Below, piece by piece: positions 63,404 to 64,000 of a stretch of DNA of 64,000 nt. The DNA lies in assembly GCF_007018905.1 (NCBI RefSeq), contig NZ_CP041402.1, positions 2,902,001-2,966,000 on the forward strand, read 5' to 3'. The translations under genes were made by a program, and so were the position numbers. This stretch comes from Tardiphaga sp. vice304. GTDB lineage: Bacteria; Pseudomonadota; Alphaproteobacteria; Rhizobiales; Xanthobacteraceae. The notes below the pieces were generated by a model, which did not search any database, was not told the origin of the DNA, and saw only the letters and a program-made list of their open reading frames with translations. How positions within the stretch are numbered: position 1 is the first letter of the stretch; each line of letters begins with the position of its first letter.

Positions 63404-64000
63404 CTATTCCGCGGCGAGCGCGCGGGCCGGGCCCGCCTGCAGCAGGCGGCCGGCGTCGGTCAGATGCACCAATCGCCCGTTGGCGACCACCGCGACGATG
63501 CGCGGCCGTAGCGCCACGCTGTCGTCGATCAGCACCAGATCGGCCCGTCGGCCTTCGGCGATCACACCACGGTCGGTCAGGCCGGCCGCCGCCGCCGGAT
63601 TGGCCGAAATCAGCGCCCAGGCCTGCGGCAGCGGCAGGATGCCGTCGGCGACAAGCCGGAACGCGGCCAGCAGTTGCGCGGGATAATAGTAATCCGACGC
63701 GAGAATCGAGCACAGGCCCTTGGCGATCATGTCGGATGCGCGGGTCCAGCCGGTGTGGCTGCCGCCGCGCACCACGTTCGGCGCGCCGAACACGATGAAG
63801 TCGCCGGCGTCCGCGGCGGCAACCGCGGTTTCCTCGTTGATGGGAAACTCCGCAATGGCCACGCCGAGCGCGCGGAAGTCGCTGCGCATGTCGGGTGTCA
63901 TGTCATCATGCGACAGCGTCGGCACCTTTGCCGCCTTGGCCGCCTGCGCGAGGCGCGCGATCGACGCCGGCACGGCATCGGCGCGCGACAGCACGCGCTC
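63404..64000 (-). CDS. phnM: PhnM, ribose-methylphosphonate triphosphate diphosphatase (C-terminal part)
   Basis: The frame is open to the right edge, so the gene begins outside; about 198 C-terminal residues are seen. PhnM is an amidohydrolase-fold enzyme of the C-P lyase pathway for phosphonate use. Visible are PTLSHDDMT, the metal-ligand region AEFPINEETAVAA, IVFGAPNVVRGGSHTGWT, CSILASDYYYPAQLLAAFRL and the closing strand GRRADLVLIDDS. The rest of the phn operon would lie to the right of the window. Confidence 0.92.
   Translation of the reverse strand, partial: ERVLSRADAVPASIARLAQAAKAAKVPTLSHDDMTPDMRSDFRALGVAIAEFPINEETAVAAADAGDFIVFGAPNVVRGGSHTGWTRASDMIAKGLCSILASDYYYPAQLLAAFRLVADGILPLPQAWALISANPAAAAGLTDRGVIAEGRRADLVLIDDSVALRPRIVAVVANGRLVHLTDAGRLLQAGPARALAAE

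Overview
This is a high-GC chromosomal window from an alphaproteobacterium, most likely of the Nitrobacteraceae/Bradyrhizobiaceae group (Bradyrhizobium, Rhodopseudomonas or Afipia type). The assignment rests on gene order typical of that group (DUF177-plsX-fabH-ihfA-merR, glnB-glnA, tig-clpP-clpX-lon), on two small alphaproteobacterial families (UQCC-type chaperone, DUF2842) and on the dispersed inverted repeats between genes. No species can be named from the sequence alone.

Layout. 1-5883 is core: the end of an RND efflux pump, a BamE-like lipoprotein, a cytochrome bc1 chaperone, DUF177-plsX-fabH, ihfA, a MerR regulator and tRNA-Pro(GGG). 5839-27037 is a 21.2-kb genomic island inserted in the 3' half of that tRNA and bounded by 47-bp direct repeats. 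From left to right it carries an AlpA-like regulator, a RepA/RecA-like ATPase, a broken IS3 transposase, a class 1 DISARM-type anti-phage operon (drmD, drmMI, a uracil-DNA-glycosylase-like gene, drmA, drmB), a broken excisionase-like gene, an opposing AAA-TOPRIM nuclease and a tyrosine integrase. 27464-37490 is an exopolysaccharide region (two glycosyltransferases, a polymerase-like membrane protein, a priming phosphoglycosyltransferase, a Wza-like exporter, a GumC/ExoP-like copolymerase and a CelD-like acyltransferase). 37573-53924 is core metabolism and signalling: ctaA, an O-acetylhomoserine sulfhydrylase, rplM-rpsI, two c-di-GMP enzymes, glnA-glnB and nnr. 53926-64000 holds a multicopper-oxidase-like protein, tRNA-Leu(TAG), tig-clpP-clpX-lon, and the end of phnM running off the right edge.

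How the parts work together. In the DISARM operon DrmMI should mark host DNA, and DrmA/DrmB with the SNF2-type DrmD should act on unmarked incoming DNA. Two things are unusual: an Fe-S uracil-DNA-glycosylase-like gene sits inside the operon between drmMI and drmA, and no drmC (phospholipase D) gene is present. The AAA-TOPRIM gene after it is probably a second, independent defence gene. Outside the island the clearest regulatory finding is an NtrC-type box plus a sigma-54 promoter upstream of glnB-glnA.
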